A stretch of 64,000 nt of DNA from Syntrophaceae bacterium (GCA_003142535.1 PLMQ01000055.1:1-64000), one strand, 5' to 3'; shown: positions 45,869-57,533, counted from the first letter of the stretch. Numbers and translations: made by a program. The notes: generated from the sequence alone by a model not told the origin.

Positions 45869-46455
45869 ATCATCTTTTTTCATTAGTAAAACGTACATTA
45901 TTTTTTGCAATCCTCATTCTTCTGTTGGAGTTCGCGGCATACGCATCCGGCGGCGGTGAAGGCGCAAAGGACGGTAATCAATTGTCGAATTTTATCTGGA
46001 AGACAGTTGATTTTATTGTGCTGGTTGGTCTTCTTTACTGGATGCTGGCGGAGAAAATAAAAGAGTTTTTTGTCGGGCGCCGCAAAGACATAAAAGAATC
46101 ATTGGAGAAATCAGCGCAGCAAAAAGCAGACGCTGAGAAAAAATATCGGGAATACTCGGAAAAGCTGGATAAGGCTTCGGCGGAAATTGACGGTATTTTT
46201 GAAATGATTAAGGCCCAAGGTGTAGCGGAAAAACAAAAAATCATTGAAGATGCCGGAAAAGTTGCCGGAAAAATAAAAGAAGATGCCCAGGCACGAATCG
46301 AACAGGAATTAAAGAAAGCATCTGATCAATTACGTACTGAGGCTGTGCAGCTTTCCGTACAAATGGCGGAAGAAATTTTAAAAAGGAACATTACTGCGAA
46401 GGATCACGAAGCAATGGTCAGAGAATATATGGATAAGGTGGTGAACGAAAATTGA
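45865..46455 (+). CDS. atpF: ATP synthase Fo subunit b
   Basis: 196 residues. An extra N-terminal hydrophobic segment (LFFAILILLLEFAAYA) precedes the membrane anchor (FIWKTVDFIVLVGLLYWMLAEKIKEFFVGRR) and the coiled-coil stalk, as in deltaproteobacterial b subunits that carry a leader-like start. It overlaps atpF' and atpH by 4 nt each. Confidence 0.93.
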   Translation: MNHLFSLVKRTLFFAILILLLEFAAYASGGGEGAKDGNQLSNFIWKTVDFIVLVGLLYWMLAEKIKEFFVGRRKDIKESLEKSAQQKADAEKKYREYSEKLDKASAEIDGIFEMIKAQGVAEKQKIIEDAGKVAGKIKEDAQARIEQELKKASDQLRTEAVQLSVQMAEEILKRNITAKDHEAMVREYMDKVVNEN

Positions 46456-46994
46456 TCAGCAACATTTCCAAGCGTTATGCCCGTGCATTTTTTGAAATTG
46501 CGTCACAAGAAAAACAACTGGAACGCTACTATAAAGAACTGAAACAATTCGCGTCCATTATTGACGGCGATAAAGCTTTGCGTGATTTTTTAGCCAATCC
46601 TGTATTTGAGCAGGGGGCCAAAAAGGAAGTTGTGGAAAAAATAATCGGCAAAATGAAACTCTCCGGCATGACTGTCAATTTTTTGAAACTCCTCGTGGAC
46701 AAAAAAAGAATTGAGCTATTGTCCGACATCGAAAGTTGCTACAGGCAATTGATGGACGAAGCTCTGAAAAAAGTCATAGTCAATTTAAGAACAGCTTTTG
46801 ATCTTTCCCGCGATATGCAGAATTATATCAGTTCGCGCCTGGAAAAAGTAACAGGCAGGCAGGTGGAGATGACGGTGGAAAAAGACCCCACCCTGCTGGG
46901 AGGTATAGTTATCGGAGTTGGCGATACACTTTATGATGGCAGCATCAGAAATCAATTGAACAATATGAGGAATCTCTTAGGGGAGGCAAGATAA
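46452..46994 (+). CDS. atpH: ATP synthase F1 subunit delta
   Basis: 180 residues from TTG 46452, overlapping the atpF stop by 4 nt. N-terminal SNISKRYARAFFEIASQEKQ and C-terminal DPTLLGGIVIGVGDTLYDGSIRNQL match the OSCP/delta family that joins stator and F1. Confidence 0.94.
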   Translation: MISNISKRYARAFFEIASQEKQLERYYKELKQFASIIDGDKALRDFLANPVFEQGAKKEVVEKIIGKMKLSGMTVNFLKLLVDKKRIELLSDIESCYRQLMDEALKKVIVNLRTAFDLSRDMQNYISSRLEKVTGRQVEMTVEKDPTLLGGIVIGVGDTLYDGSIRNQLNNMRNLLGEAR

Positions 46995-46997
46995 GGC

Positions 46998-48512
46998 ATG
47001 GAAACAATTAAGGCGGAAGAAATCAGTCAAATTATTTCTGAGCAAATTAAAAGCTATGAAAAAAAGCTGGATATAAGCGAGACCGGAATTGTCTTGTCCG
47101 TCGGCGATGGCATTGCGAGAGTTTACGGTGTACAGAACGCCATGGCCATGGAACTTCTGGAATTTCCCGGTGGCATTTTGGGTATGGTTCTCAACCTCGA
47201 AGCGGATAATGTCGGTGTTGCCGTTCTGGGTGAAGTAACTCACATTAAAGAAGGCGATATTGTTAAAAGAACCGGTAAGATCGCCCAGGTGCCGGTAGGA
47301 GAAGGGTTGCTCGGCCGCATTATTGATGCCACCGGCGCCCCGCTGGACGGCAAAGGTCCGATTGAGACAAATGAATTTCGCCGAATTGAAATGATTGCCC
47401 CCGGCGTTATTCAACGCCAACCGGTTAATGAACCGATGTATACTGGCTTAAAGGCTATTGATGCCATGACGCCGATCGGCCGCGGCCAGCGCGAGCTGAT
47501 TATCGGCGACCGTCAGATCGGTAAAACCGCAATTTGCGTTGATGCCATTATTCGGCAAAAAGATACCGGCATTAAATGCATTTATGTGGCCATCGGCCAG
47601 AAAAAATCTACTGTGGCTCAGGTTGTGGAGAATTTAAAAAAACATGATGCCCTGTCCTATACATGCGTTGTTCTCGGATGCGCCAGTGACCCCGCCACAC
47701 TGCAATATATTGCCGCCTACGCCGGATGTTCCATCGGCGAGTATTTTCGTGACCGCGGTCAGGACGCGCTTATTATTTACGATGATCTCTCCAAACAGGC
47801 TGTTGCTTACCGGCAAATTTCGCTGCTGTTGCGCCGGCCGCCCGGTCGTGAAGCATTCCCCGGCGATATTTTTTACAACCATTCGCGCCTGCTGGAACGC
47901 GCTTCCCGCGTGAGTAAAGAATTGGGTGGCGGCTCGCTGACAGCCTTGCCCGTTATTGAAACACAGGCCGGTGACGTTTCTGCCTATATTCCCACGAACG
48001 TTATTTCGATTACTGACGGCCAGGTTTATCTGGAGCCGAGTTTATTCTTTTCCGGCATTCGTCCGGCAATTAACGTCGGTCTTTCCGTGTCCCGCGTCGG
48101 TGGTGCAGCCCAGGTAAAGGCCATGAAGCAGGTGGCCGGCACTCTGAAACTTGATTTGGCGCAATACCGCGAATTGGCGGCGTTTGCCCAGTTCGGCAGT
48201 GATTTGGATAAATCCACGCAGGCCCAGTTGGACCGCGGTGTCCGTTTGGTGGAATTGCTCAAACAGCCGCAGTTCCAGCCCATGTCTCTCTCCAAGCAGG
48301 TAGTCGTATTATTTGCAGGTACTAGAGGATTTATCGATAAGTATGAAGTGGAAAAGGTGCGTATATATGAGCAGCAATTGTTAAGCTTTGTCGAGAGCAA
48401 ATATCCGGAGATTATGAAGGAAATTGAAGAGAAGAAAATTATTTCTCCGGAGTTGGAAAAGAAAATGAAAGAAGTATTGACAGAATTCGATTCTGTTTTT
48501 GTTGCCGAATAA
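46998..48512 (+). CDS. atpA: ATP synthase F1 subunit alpha
   Basis: 504 residues. Walker [16 protein letters not shown] (isoleucine where threonine is commonest), the [19 protein letters not shown] region and the alpha-type arginine finger in [16 protein letters not shown]-like [12 protein letters not shown]. Regulatory nucleotide-binding subunit of F1. Confidence 0.97.
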   Translation: METIKAEEISQIISEQIKSYEKKLDISETGIVLSVGDGIARVYGVQNAMAMELLEFPGGILGMVLNLEADNVGVAVLGEVTHIKEGDIVKRTGKIAQVPVGEGLLGRIIDATGAPLDGKGPIETNEFRRIEMIAPGVIQRQPVNEPMYTGLKAIDAMTPIGRGQRELIIGDRQIGKTAICVDAIIRQKDTGIKCIYVAIGQKKSTVAQVVENLKKHDALSYTCVVLGCASDPATLQYIAAYAGCSIGEYFRDRGQDALIIYDDLSKQAVAYRQISLLLRRPPGREAFPGDIFYNHSRLLERASRVSKELGGGSLTALPVIETQAGDVSAYIPTNVISITDGQVYLEPSLFFSGIRPAINVGLSVSRVGGAAQVKAMKQVAGTLKLDLAQYRELAAFAQFGSDLDKSTQAQLDRGVRLVELLKQPQFQPMSLSKQVVVLFAGTRGFIDKYEVEKVRIYEQQLLSFVESKYPEIMKEIEEKKIISPELEKKMKEVLTEFDSVFVAE

Positions 48513-48601
48513 ATTTACAAATTTGTTATCCTAATAATGGCAGGATAAGTAAGCCGAGCGGCAATCTTAACCGTCAATAAACAGTTCAGGAGAATGTTGT
48601 A

Positions 48602-49477
48602 GTGGCCTCGCTTAAAGATATAAAAAGAAAAGTCGGCGCTGTTCAAAAAACAAAGCAAATTACGCGGGCTATGAATATGGTGGCCGCATCCAAGTTTAAG
48701 GCGGCGCAATTGCGGATGGAGAATTTCCGTCCCTATGCCAGTAAATTCATGGATGTGCTCAACAGTCTCGCTCTGCGCGTGGAGTCCATGTCGCATCCGC
48801 TTTTGGCGGTGCGTGATCCCAAGAGAATCAGGGTAATTTGCATGACATCCGACCGCGGGCTTTGCGGCGGTTTTAATACTAATTTAATTAAAGCAACCGA
48901 AAGGTTTTTAAGAGATAAAAGCAAAGAAGGCAAAGAAGCTTCTCTAATCAATATTGGCCGCAAAGGCAGGGATTTTTTCCGTAAGAAAGCCAATGTAATT
49001 GGCCAGCGCGTTGATGTTTTAAGCAAGTATGATATGACATTGGCGGTTTCCATATCTAATGACGTAATAGTTCCTTTTATAAAAGAAGAATACGATGAGC
49101 TTTATTTAATTTATAATCAATTTGTTAACGTGTCTGTGCAACGGCCTACAGTAGTCAGGTTGTTTCCCCTTCCTTCTATCGGGCAGGATGTGGACATTGA
49201 TCCGGAAAAGAATCTGGATTATGTTTATGAGCCTTCGGAAGAGGCTTTATTACAGAAACTTTTACCGATGTATGTTCATGTTCTGGTATATCGTGCACTT
49301 TTAGAAACATCAGCCGGGGAAAACGGGGCGCGGATGGCGGCGATGGATAATGCCACCAGCAATTGCGAAGAATTAATCAAATCGTTAACCCTGAAAATGA
49401 ACAAGGCAAGACAGGCGGCGATTACGGCAGAGTTGATGGACATTGTGGGTGGTACCGAGGCCCTGTCCAAGGGATAG
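48602..49477 (+). CDS. atpG: ATP synthase F1 subunit gamma
   Basis: 291 residues from GTG 48602, with CAGGAGAATG upstream. N-terminal LKDIKRKVGAVQKTKQITRAMNMVAASK and C-terminal RMAAMDNATSNCEELIKSLT...RQAAITAELMDIVGG form the rotor coiled coil. Located between alpha and beta as usual. Confidence 0.97.
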   Translation: MASLKDIKRKVGAVQKTKQITRAMNMVAASKFKAAQLRMENFRPYASKFMDVLNSLALRVESMSHPLLAVRDPKRIRVICMTSDRGLCGGFNTNLIKATERFLRDKSKEGKEASLINIGRKGRDFFRKKANVIGQRVDVLSKYDMTLAVSISNDVIVPFIKEEYDELYLIYNQFVNVSVQRPTVVRLFPLPSIGQDVDIDPEKNLDYVYEPSEEALLQKLLPMYVHVLVYRALLETSAGENGARMAAMDNATSNCEELIKSLTLKMNKARQAAITAELMDIVGGTEALSKG

Positions 49478-49535
49478 TTATTTTGCTGTTAAAGGCACGA
49501 CTAAATTCGTTAATACGACTATTTATAGGAGATAG

Positions 49536-50945
<1,410 letters not shown>

Positions 50946-50957
50946 GTGAGGGAATAG

Positions 50958-51362
50958 ATGTCAGAAGGATTAACTCTGGAAATTGTGACTCCCGAGAAGA
51001 TGGCTTTTACCGGGACCGTGGAGGAAGTTACTATACCGGGCACGGAAGGTGAATTTGGCGTGCTGCGCGGTCACGAAGCATTTTTGACTTCTGTGGATAT
51101 TGGTGAATTGAATTTTACGAAAGACGGTAAAAAAACATATTACGCCGTTAATACCGGTTATGCGGAAGTTACTTCCAATAAAGTCACCATCCTGATTGAA
51201 ACAGCTGAAAGATCAGACAGTATTGATAAAGACAGGGCCCGCAGGGCGAAAGAGAATGCAGAAGCCCGTTTGGCGCAGATTGCCAAAGATCATGTCGATT
51301 ATGAAAAAATGCGTATAGCTTTAATTCGCGCTATAACCCGTCTGCATGTCTCTGAAAAATGA
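50958..51362 (+). CDS. atpC: ATP synthase F1 subunit epsilon
   Basis: 134 residues. Beta-sandwich start [20 protein letters not shown] and [15 protein letters not shown], then a C-terminal helical hairpin ([16 protein letters not shown]). Last gene of the cluster; a terminator follows. The a, c and I genes are not in the window, so Fo membrane genes must be elsewhere. Confidence 0.96.
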   Translation: MSEGLTLEIVTPEKMAFTGTVEEVTIPGTEGEFGVLRGHEAFLTSVDIGELNFTKDGKKTYYAVNTGYAEVTSNKVTILIETAERSDSIDKDRARRAKENAEARLAQIAKDHVDYEKMRIALIRAITRLHVSEK

Positions 51363-51385
51363 AATAGTTTGTCTTCTTAAATTAC

Positions 51386-51417
51386 GGGCAGTGCGCTTTT
51401 TTGTGTGCTGCCTTTTT
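51386..51417 (+). terminator. Intrinsic terminator of the atp operon
   Basis: Stem GGCAGTGCGC (51387-51396) / GTGTGCTGCC (51403-51412) with three G-U pairs, loop of six T, then TTTTT (51413-51417). The structured repeat begins at 51418. Confidence 0.85.
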
Positions 51418-51686
51418 AATGAGACTCCAATTCCGAAAGCGAAGCGCATAACCTAAAGGTCACAGGTCGGAATTGGTAAGTCGTAATGAGACCAAAACTT
51501 CAGAAACAAAGTGTACTGAAGTTTGCAGGTCGAATTATCCCGCGTAAGCGGTGGTAGTGAGCCTCCAATTTCAAAAACGAAGCGAATAGAAGTTTGTTAG
51601 CCGAATTATCCCTTATAAGCAGGAAATATACCCGACAGCTTGTTGCGGAATCGGTTTCCAAAGCTTGCTTTGGTATTCCCGTGATT
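51418..51686 (+). repeat. Structured repeat, locus d (three units)
   Basis: Unit 1 arms CCAATTCCGA/TCGGAATTGG with the module GCATAACCTAAAGGTCACAGG in the loop; unit 2 arms AAACTTCAG/CTGAAGTTT around AAACAAAGTGTA; unit 3 CCAATTTC paired only imperfectly with GAAGTTTG. Then CGAATTATCCC, CTTGCTTTGG and the shared right end TTCCCGTGATT. It fills most of the 360-nt gap before the convergent gene at 51723. Confidence 0.88.
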
Positions 51687-51722
51687 AGTTTTGCTTCACC
51701 GTTTCTGTCAGGTTAACTAAGA

Positions 51723-53891
51723 TTAACGCAGCAAGCTGAACAAATTGCTGTAGTTGTCGGTGAAGACAAGAGGTGATGCCGTTATGCGAGCAGGCCAGGC
51801 AGCGACTCGTTGCGTTATCTGCGGGGAAGAAAGCAATGAATTGTCATTAGTGATAATCAGCCAGTCGGAAGGACTGCAGTCGAGTCCCTTACGGCTATTG
51901 CCGATATGAATTACTTTATGACCGGAAGATTGAGCCAGTCCCAGTATAAGTCGCCGCAGATCCAGGTGATCATTGGTAATGTTAATTGCCAAAACGCCGT
52001 CAGTTTTCATATGGGCAAAGTAAAGCCGGAAAGCTTCCTGGGTCAGCAAATGCAGAGGGATGGCATCACCGGTAAAGGCATCGAGCACCAGAATATCGAA
52101 ATTGCCTTTTTGACCGGCACTTAATTCACGCTCCAGACTCAACCTGGCGTCTCCGAGAATTACATTCTTATTAGCTGCGGTTTCACTCAAATAAGAAAAG
52201 TATTGATCAGCCAGTTTGATTACATCCGGGTTTATTTCATAAAAGCAAAAATAATCGCCACCCATTCCATAAGCGGCAAGAACTCCAACACCCAAACCAA
52301 CTACGCCGATGCGTAGCGCCGGTTTCCTTCCGGACAAATCACGCCTCTTTTGCAACTCCAGCATAACAATGCCAATGCCGCTGTCCGCCGTATAATATGC
52401 CGTAGGAAAACGGCTTAACTTTCCTTTGGTATACTGATAACCGTGAATGATCCGGCCATTGAGCATAATCCGGGCATCCAGAATGGGATCGGAATGATTA
52501 CCGCGATCAACACGGACCAGCCCATAAAAACTACGGGTAGTTGTGATTACATATTTCCGCTGGGCGAAGATATAATAACCGGCACCAATCGAAATAATGA
52601 CAAGAGAAATAATGACAATGACGTAGTTCCAGTGGGACAGCGGCTTTCGTCTTCCCAAATAGTTTATCAAAATAACAAGGCAACACGCCGTTATGGATAA
52701 AGAATATTCCCATAAACCGCGGAAAATTAATGGCGCCAAAAGTGCGACAAATATTCCGCCGATAGCGCCACCTAATGATATTAGCAGGTAATAGGTTGTT
52801 AGGCGCGAAGGATGGGGATGCAATCGGGAAAGCTCTCCATGGCAAAGCATACAGGTGACAAATAGAGTTCCCCAGTAAATCGGTAATTGCAGCCATAATA
52901 TTTTGGGAATGAATTCTGTAATCATTGCCGTAACGGCCAGCAAAAATAGCGGCAGAATTGCCAGCCATACGCTCCGGTGATACCAGTTATTTTTGTTAAA
53001 ACAAATTATGAAAGAAAGAAGATAAATTGCCAGCGGTCCCACCCAGAGCACTGGTACAACAGATAACTCTTCGGAGAGCTGGTTAGTCGTTGCTAAAAGC
53101 AGCGCGGAAGGAAAGCATGCCAGTGCGCCCCATAATAACATCTGCCATCCGGATATGGATTCTGTTTTTTGGCCAGCCTCATCGGCGATCTGTTTCAAGT
53201 GCATATTACGCAGGGCACACCAAAAACAAAAGAGCGCAAAAATAATAAATAGCCCCGACCATGTATAAAATTGCCAGCGCAAGGTGATGAAAGGTTCGAT
53301 CAGGAGCGGATAGGCTACCAAGGCGATGAGAGAGCCGGCGTTGGAAAGAGCATAAAGACGGTATGGCGATGTCTCGGGTATATGATAGGTAAACCATGCC
53401 TGTAAGAGTGGTCCCGTTGCCGAAAGTATAAGAAAAGGTATCCCCAGAGTGACAGCCAATAATGCCAATATACGAATATACGGCAAATCTGTTCCTAATG
53501 GCTTCCATTTATCGGCAGGGATAATCGGTAAAAAAATTATGCAAACAATGAGAACTATTATATGGAGAATTGCCTGCATTTTTGGCCGGAGCATGCGTGA
53601 TATGAAATGTGCGTAGCAGTAACCTGCCAGAAGAACTACCTGAAAGAAAAGCAAGCAGGTAGCCCACACCGCCGGTACGCCGCCGAACCACGGCAAAATG
53701 TACTTGCCGATTATCGGCTCAACCAGAAAAAGTAGGAAAGCGCCCAAAAAGATTGTAAGCGCGTAAGGAATAGCCGCACCCGTATACTTTAAGTTTAAGT
53801 GCGCACCGATTTGAACATATTCATCTGTGAAAATCGATTTTCGGTTATGGTCAGTATTGCTCGCGCTTTTTGCGGGAGATTTCGTTTTCAT
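51723..53891 (-). CDS. Membrane-spermidine-synthase-like fusion protein
   Basis: 722 residues. About 12 membrane segments (residues 35-440) are followed by a Rossmann methyltransferase-like domain of the spermidine synthase superfamily: IGVVGLGVGVLAAYG (cofactor loop), FCFYEINPDVIKLAD (acidic residue after strand 2), VLDAFTGDAIPLHLLT. Aminopropyltransferase activity is not assured; such fusions are widespread and largely uncharacterised. No speD/speA neighbour. Convergent with the atp operon, its promoter region holds repeat locus e. Confidence 0.85.
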   Translation of the reverse strand: MKTKSPAKSASNTDHNRKSIFTDEYVQIGAHLNLKYTGAAIPYALTIFLGAFLLFLVEPIIGKYILPWFGGVPAVWATCLLFFQVVLLAGYCYAHFISRMLRPKMQAILHIIVLIVCIIFLPIIPADKWKPLGTDLPYIRILALLAVTLGIPFLILSATGPLLQAWFTYHIPETSPYRLYALSNAGSLIALVAYPLLIEPFITLRWQFYTWSGLFIIFALFCFWCALRNMHLKQIADEAGQKTESISGWQMLLWGALACFPSALLLATTNQLSEELSVVPVLWVGPLAIYLLSFIICFNKNNWYHRSVWLAILPLFLLAVTAMITEFIPKILWLQLPIYWGTLFVTCMLCHGELSRLHPHPSRLTTYYLLISLGGAIGGIFVALLAPLIFRGLWEYSLSITACCLVILINYLGRRKPLSHWNYVIVIISLVIISIGAGYYIFAQRKYVITTTRSFYGLVRVDRGNHSDPILDARIMLNGRIIHGYQYTKGKLSRFPTAYYTADSGIGIVMLELQKRRDLSGRKPALRIGVVGLGVGVLAAYGMGGDYFCFYEINPDVIKLADQYFSYLSETAANKNVILGDARLSLERELSAGQKGNFDILVLDAFTGDAIPLHLLTQEAFRLYFAHMKTDGVLAINITNDHLDLRRLILGLAQSSGHKVIHIGNSRKGLDCSPSDWLIITNDNSLLSSPQITQRVAAWPARITASPLVFTDNYSNLFSLLR

Positions 53892-53931
53892 TACGCAGAT
53901 ATAGTTATAAGGTGATTATTGTGTCAAGTAA

Positions 53932-54042
53932 AATCACGGGTATGAACCCCAAAGCAAGCTGCTGGGTATCATACCCTCCGCTGTGCGGGATTGTTCAACT
54001 ACCAATTCCCCTACACTTCGTTATGGAAATTGGGGTTTCACA
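53932..54042 (-). repeat. Structured repeat, locus e
   Basis: Minus strand: GTGAAACCCC, arms CCAATTTCC/GGGAATTGG (one G-U) around an AACGAAGTGTA loop, then GTTGAACAATCCCGC-ACA-GCGG, GGGTATGATACCC, CAGCTTGCTTTGGGG and right end CATACCCGTGATT. It follows the atoE terminator by about 18 nt in the same orientation. Confidence 0.85.
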
Positions 54043-54059
54043 CATGGATTAAAATGCCG

Positions 54060-54099
54060 GATAAAAACGGCAGCACATTCCGGAGGAATGTGCTGCCGT
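54060..54099 (-). terminator. Intrinsic terminator of the atoE gene
   Basis: Perfect 15-bp stem: ACGGCAGCACATTCC (54067-54081) and its complement (54085-54099), 3-nt loop; on the minus strand followed by TTTTTAT. It lies 6 nt past the stop at 54106. Confidence 0.92.
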
Positions 54100-54105
54100 G
54101 GAGAA

Positions 54106-55536
54106 TTATCCCAGTATTGGTGGAACAAACGGTATGAACCTCGCAAATAACCAGCAGAGGAAGAATACCAGAGGTATATGGAACATCAATTGCAGCACCG
54201 AGTATCCTACCAGATCACGCGCTTTCATGTGCAACATGCCTAAAAGAGGCAGCATCCAGAAAGGATTGAGCAGGTTCGGTAGGGCTTCAGCCGCGTTATA
54301 AATCTGGACAACCCATCCCATGTTGACTTGATGCTGAGCTGCGGCCTGCAGAACATAAGGCGCTTCAATAACCCATTTGCTGCCGCCGGAAGGAATGAAT
54401 ACTCCCAGAATTGCCGAATACAGAGCTACCAGCAGCGGGTATGTCCCCTGCGTAGAGATGGCGACAAAGATATCAGCCAGCCATTTGGTAATTCCGGTCC
54501 CAACAATCATTCCGAAGATAACTGCATAGAAGGGAAACTGAATTAAAACACCGCCGGTGGCCGGTACGGAATCGGCTACGGACCGGACAAATCTCCGGGG
54601 ACGCCAATGCAGCAGCATACCCAACGCGATGAAAATCAGGTTGTAGTTGTTCAAATCAAGAGCAGCCAGCGGACCCATGGGTGATTTCTGAAATACGTCG
54701 AAAAGATACCAGCCCAGCAAAGCGACTATCAGAACTGTCAGAATAGGGCTGTATTCCAGCCATTCTCCCGGTTTCTTCCTCGGTTCCAAAGATATATCCA
54801 CTGACTCAAATTTTATACCGAAATCCTCAGCAGTTTTAGCCCGTTCCGGCTTGGGCGCCGAGAAGTAGGCAATTGGTATTGATATGACAATCAAGGCAAT
54901 AGCTGTCAACAAAGTCGGCCAGATGAAAAGGGTTTGGGTAAGAGGAATAACGCCACTGATAGCATACAGTTTCGGCGGAATAGCGCCTTTCGTGGCCATC
55001 ATCATGGCCGCCGATGAGGAAAGGCCAAGCGCCCAGACCGCACCCAAACCAAGATAAGCTGCCGAACCTGCTGCCCGGTAATCCAGTCCCTTTACACGTC
55101 TGGTTAACTCGCGGACCAGCAAACCGCTGAAAATCAAGCTGAATCCCCAGGAAAGAAGAGAAGTAATCATGGAGAAAGCGGCGATAAAGGCTACTGCTCC
55201 GCGTCCCGTTTTGGGAATATCGGCAAGTTTTTCAATTAATTTATGTACAGGGGGAGAAGAGGCGACAACATAACCGCCAATAATGACCATAGCCATCTGC
55301 ATAGTGAACGGGACGAGAACCCAGAACGATTTTCCTCCTTCGACGGCCAGTTTGACAGGGCTTTCACCAAGTAATAGTCCGATGATAAAAACAATAACGA
55401 TTCCTACCAAGGCAAATACAAGAGCATCGGGGAACCATTTTTCGCTCCATTGAGCCAGCGCCAGGCCGAATCTTTCCAAACCTCCTTCATTGCCGGCATC
55501 AGGAGTATTTCCTTTTTTCTTATTTTCTTCTGCCAT
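54106..55536 (-). CDS. atoE: Short-chain fatty acid transporter (AtoE family)
   Basis: 476 residues with about twelve membrane segments. Family features: an early ERFGLALAQWSEKWFPDALVFAL, FGSGFW-like ALDLNNYNLIFIALGMLLHWRPRRF and a late GVFIPSGGSKWVIEAPYV. It would import or export short-chain acids such as butyrate or acetoacetate, which suits a syntrophic fatty-acid degrader. AAAGGAGATT precedes the ATG. No ato/but catabolic genes adjoin it. Confidence 0.9.
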   Translation of the reverse strand: MAEENKKKGNTPDAGNEGGLERFGLALAQWSEKWFPDALVFALVGIVIVFIIGLLLGESPVKLAVEGGKSFWVLVPFTMQMAMVIIGGYVVASSPPVHKLIEKLADIPKTGRGAVAFIAAFSMITSLLSWGFSLIFSGLLVRELTRRVKGLDYRAAGSAAYLGLGAVWALGLSSSAAMMMATKGAIPPKLYAISGVIPLTQTLFIWPTLLTAIALIVISIPIAYFSAPKPERAKTAEDFGIKFESVDISLEPRKKPGEWLEYSPILTVLIVALLGWYLFDVFQKSPMGPLAALDLNNYNLIFIALGMLLHWRPRRFVRSVADSVPATGGVLIQFPFYAVIFGMIVGTGITKWLADIFVAISTQGTYPLLVALYSAILGVFIPSGGSKWVIEAPYVLQAAAQHQVNMGWVVQIYNAAEALPNLLNPFWMLPLLGMLHMKARDLVGYSVLQLMFHIPLVFFLCWLFARFIPFVPPILG

Positions 55537-55892
55537 TGTTGAATCTCCTTTCGCTGTGAGTCAGCATTTTAAAAAACTTCTTCTTGGATAATGTTCAAAA
55601 GGGTAATAAAATATTAAACTCATCCTGAAAGCAAATTACCTCCTTTCGTCGGAAAAAATTACAAAAAAAATAAAACCCCGCCATCATTTATGATAACGGG
55701 GTTTCTGTGGGCAGCTTATTCATAATAGTCCTTCCTTTTTTAAGGTCTATTAAGATTTATGCTTCTTATCGCTTCCAACTACTTTATAAAAATTATAACA
55801 AATCCAATCTGCCACTTCAATGTAATTTTGAGAAAATAAATCAAGATCTAAAAAATTAAGTTTCCCTCCTGTCCTTTTATCATAATTTATGA
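55537..55892. other. Intergenic between atoE and greA
   Basis: 356 nt, A/T-rich. Holds the greA-side terminator at 55673-55704; otherwise no gene or repeat recognised. Confidence 0.5.
55663..55704 (-). terminator. Intrinsic terminator downstream of greA
   Basis: Stem AAACCCCG (55673-55680) / CGGGGTTT (55697-55704) with an inner ATCAT/ATGAT pairing; on the minus strand followed by TATTTTTTTTG. It lies about 190 nt after the greA stop. Confidence 0.8.
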
Positions 55893-56366
55893 CTATTTAG
55901 CAGTGATATTCATTATCTCGAAGTTTCTCGTCCCTCCGGGTGCCTGGACATTAATTTCACTACCGATACTTTTCCCGATGAGGGCTTTACCGATAGGCGA
56001 TGTTACGGATATTTTATTTAAGTTGATGTCGGACTCGAACGGGCCGACAAGCTGATATTTTATCTTTTCGCCGCTGTCGCTATCAGCAATAGTTACAAAA
56101 CATCCAAAGACAACTTTATCGCTGGGCTGGCTTTTGAGCACAATAATATTAGATATAGCGAGATTGTTTTCCACTTCCTGCATTTTGCCATACAGGAAAG
56201 ATTGTCTCTCCTTGGCTGCATGGTATTCTGCGTTTTCAGAAAGATCGCCATGGGCGCGCGCCACTTCAATGTCACGGATATTTTCGGGAATAGATACGTT
56301 TTTTATTGTTTCCAGTTCCTTTTTTAATTTTTCAAAGCCCTCTTTAGTAATGGGTATTTTTTCCAT
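55893..56366 (-). CDS. greA: Transcription elongation factor GreA
   Basis: 157 residues, the standard size. N-terminal coiled coil (EGFEKLKKELETIKN...ARAHGDLSENAEYHAAKERQ with the tip acidic residues D and E) and C-terminal FKBP-like domain (ISVTSPIGKALIGKSIGSEI). It rescues backtracked RNA polymerase. Confidence 0.96.
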   Translation of the reverse strand: MEKIPITKEGFEKLKKELETIKNVSIPENIRDIEVARAHGDLSENAEYHAAKERQSFLYGKMQEVENNLAISNIIVLKSQPSDKVVFGCFVTIADSDSGEKIKYQLVGPFESDINLNKISVTSPIGKALIGKSIGSEINVQAPGGTRNFEIMNITAK

Positions 56367-56540
56367 AATTTCTCCACGTCAATTTGCCTTGCTCTGATAC
56401 GATTTCCTTGTTCGATGAACAGGCAGGATATTCACTATATTTTTGCTTTAATAGAGAATGGCTGCACTGTCAAGAAACATTTAATGGCTCTCAATGTCTG
56501 ATTGTGTTATTAAAAAGTTGCTTAGAAAGTAAATTCCAAT

Positions 56541-57533
56541 ATGCGAGACAAATTCAATCGGGATATAAATTATCTGCGGGTGTCCGTTACGGATAGGTGC
56601 AATCTCCACTGTACCTATTGCCGTCCGAAAGAGGGGATATCCCTGAAAGGCCATGAAGACATTCTCCGCTATGAAGAAATAATTCGAGTTATTTGCGTTG
56701 CCGTGAAAATGGGTTTGATCAAGGTGCGGCTTACCGGCGGAGAACCGCTGGTGCGCCGTGGCTTTGTAGATTTTCTGGCGTCTTTAAAGGGAATTAACGG
56801 GCTTATGGATATCAGCCTGACAACCAACGGGATTCTGCTGGAAGAATTTGCCGAGAGGATTTATCAGGCGGGTGTAAGGCGTATTAATATCAGCCTCGAT
56901 TCGCTGAATAAAGATAAATATGCCCGCATTACCAATGGCGGAGACCTCAATGCTGTCTTAAGAGGGATTGCGAAGACCGAAGAAGCCGGTTTTTCCCCGA
57001 TAAAAATTAACACCGTGGCGATCAAAGGTTTCAATGATGATGAAGTGCTCGCTTTTGCGAGGCTGGCGGCGGATAAGCCGTTTCAGGTGCGCTTTATAGA
57101 ACTTATGCCCCTGGGGCAGGCTAATCTTGCGCATGGGAAAGATTATTTGCCGGCTGCTGAATTGATGCGCAGCATCAGTGCCCATTTCGAGCTGGAGCAA
57201 ATAGCGGATAAGAAAAATAAATCAGACGGCCCTGCAAAAATTTATAAGATTAAAGGCGGGCGCGGTGAAATTGGCTTTATCAATCCGGTGAGCAGCCATT
57301 TTTGCGCGACATGTAATCGTCTGCGGCTGACAGCCGACGGGAAACTGCTGCTCTGCCTGCTCAACAAAGAAGAGATAGATTTAAAAAAAGCGCTCCGTGA
57401 GAATTGCAGCGATGCTGAATTGGAGAAACTTATCCGGGAGGCAATATTATTAAAACCAAAGCAGCATGATATGACATGTACCGATATGCATCTAAAAAAA
57501 TGTCACCGTGAAATGTCGGCAATCGGCGGTTAA
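56541..57533 (+). CDS. moaA: GTP 3',8-cyclase (molybdenum cofactor synthesis)
   Basis: 330 residues. Radical SAM motif CNLHCTYC (residues 18-25), LTGGEPLVRRG, the second cluster FCATCNRLRLTADGKLLLC, and the C-terminal double glycine SAIGG. Catalyses the first step from GTP toward cyclic pyranopterin. Stands alone; the other moa genes are not nearby. A decayed copy of its 3' end lies at 62259-62373. Confidence 0.96.
   Translation: MRDKFNRDINYLRVSVTDRCNLHCTYCRPKEGISLKGHEDILRYEEIIRVICVAVKMGLIKVRLTGGEPLVRRGFVDFLASLKGINGLMDISLTTNGILLEEFAERIYQAGVRRINISLDSLNKDKYARITNGGDLNAVLRGIAKTEEAGFSPIKINTVAIKGFNDDEVLAFARLAADKPFQVRFIELMPLGQANLAHGKDYLPAAELMRSISAHFELEQIADKKNKSDGPAKIYKIKGGRGEIGFINPVSSHFCATCNRLRLTADGKLLLCLLNKEEIDLKKALRENCSDAELEKLIREAILLKPKQHDMTCTDMHLKKCHREMSAIGG

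Noticed and set aside
47500-47545. Isoleucine in the AtpA Walker A (GDRQIGKT) as a loss of function
   Set aside because: The essential GxxxxGKT is intact and this position tolerates variation.
51418-51686. Repeats as integron attC sites
   Set aside because: attC sites also have covarying arms, but the RYYYAAC/GTTRRRY core sites and an integrase are missing and the repeats lie between housekeeping genes.
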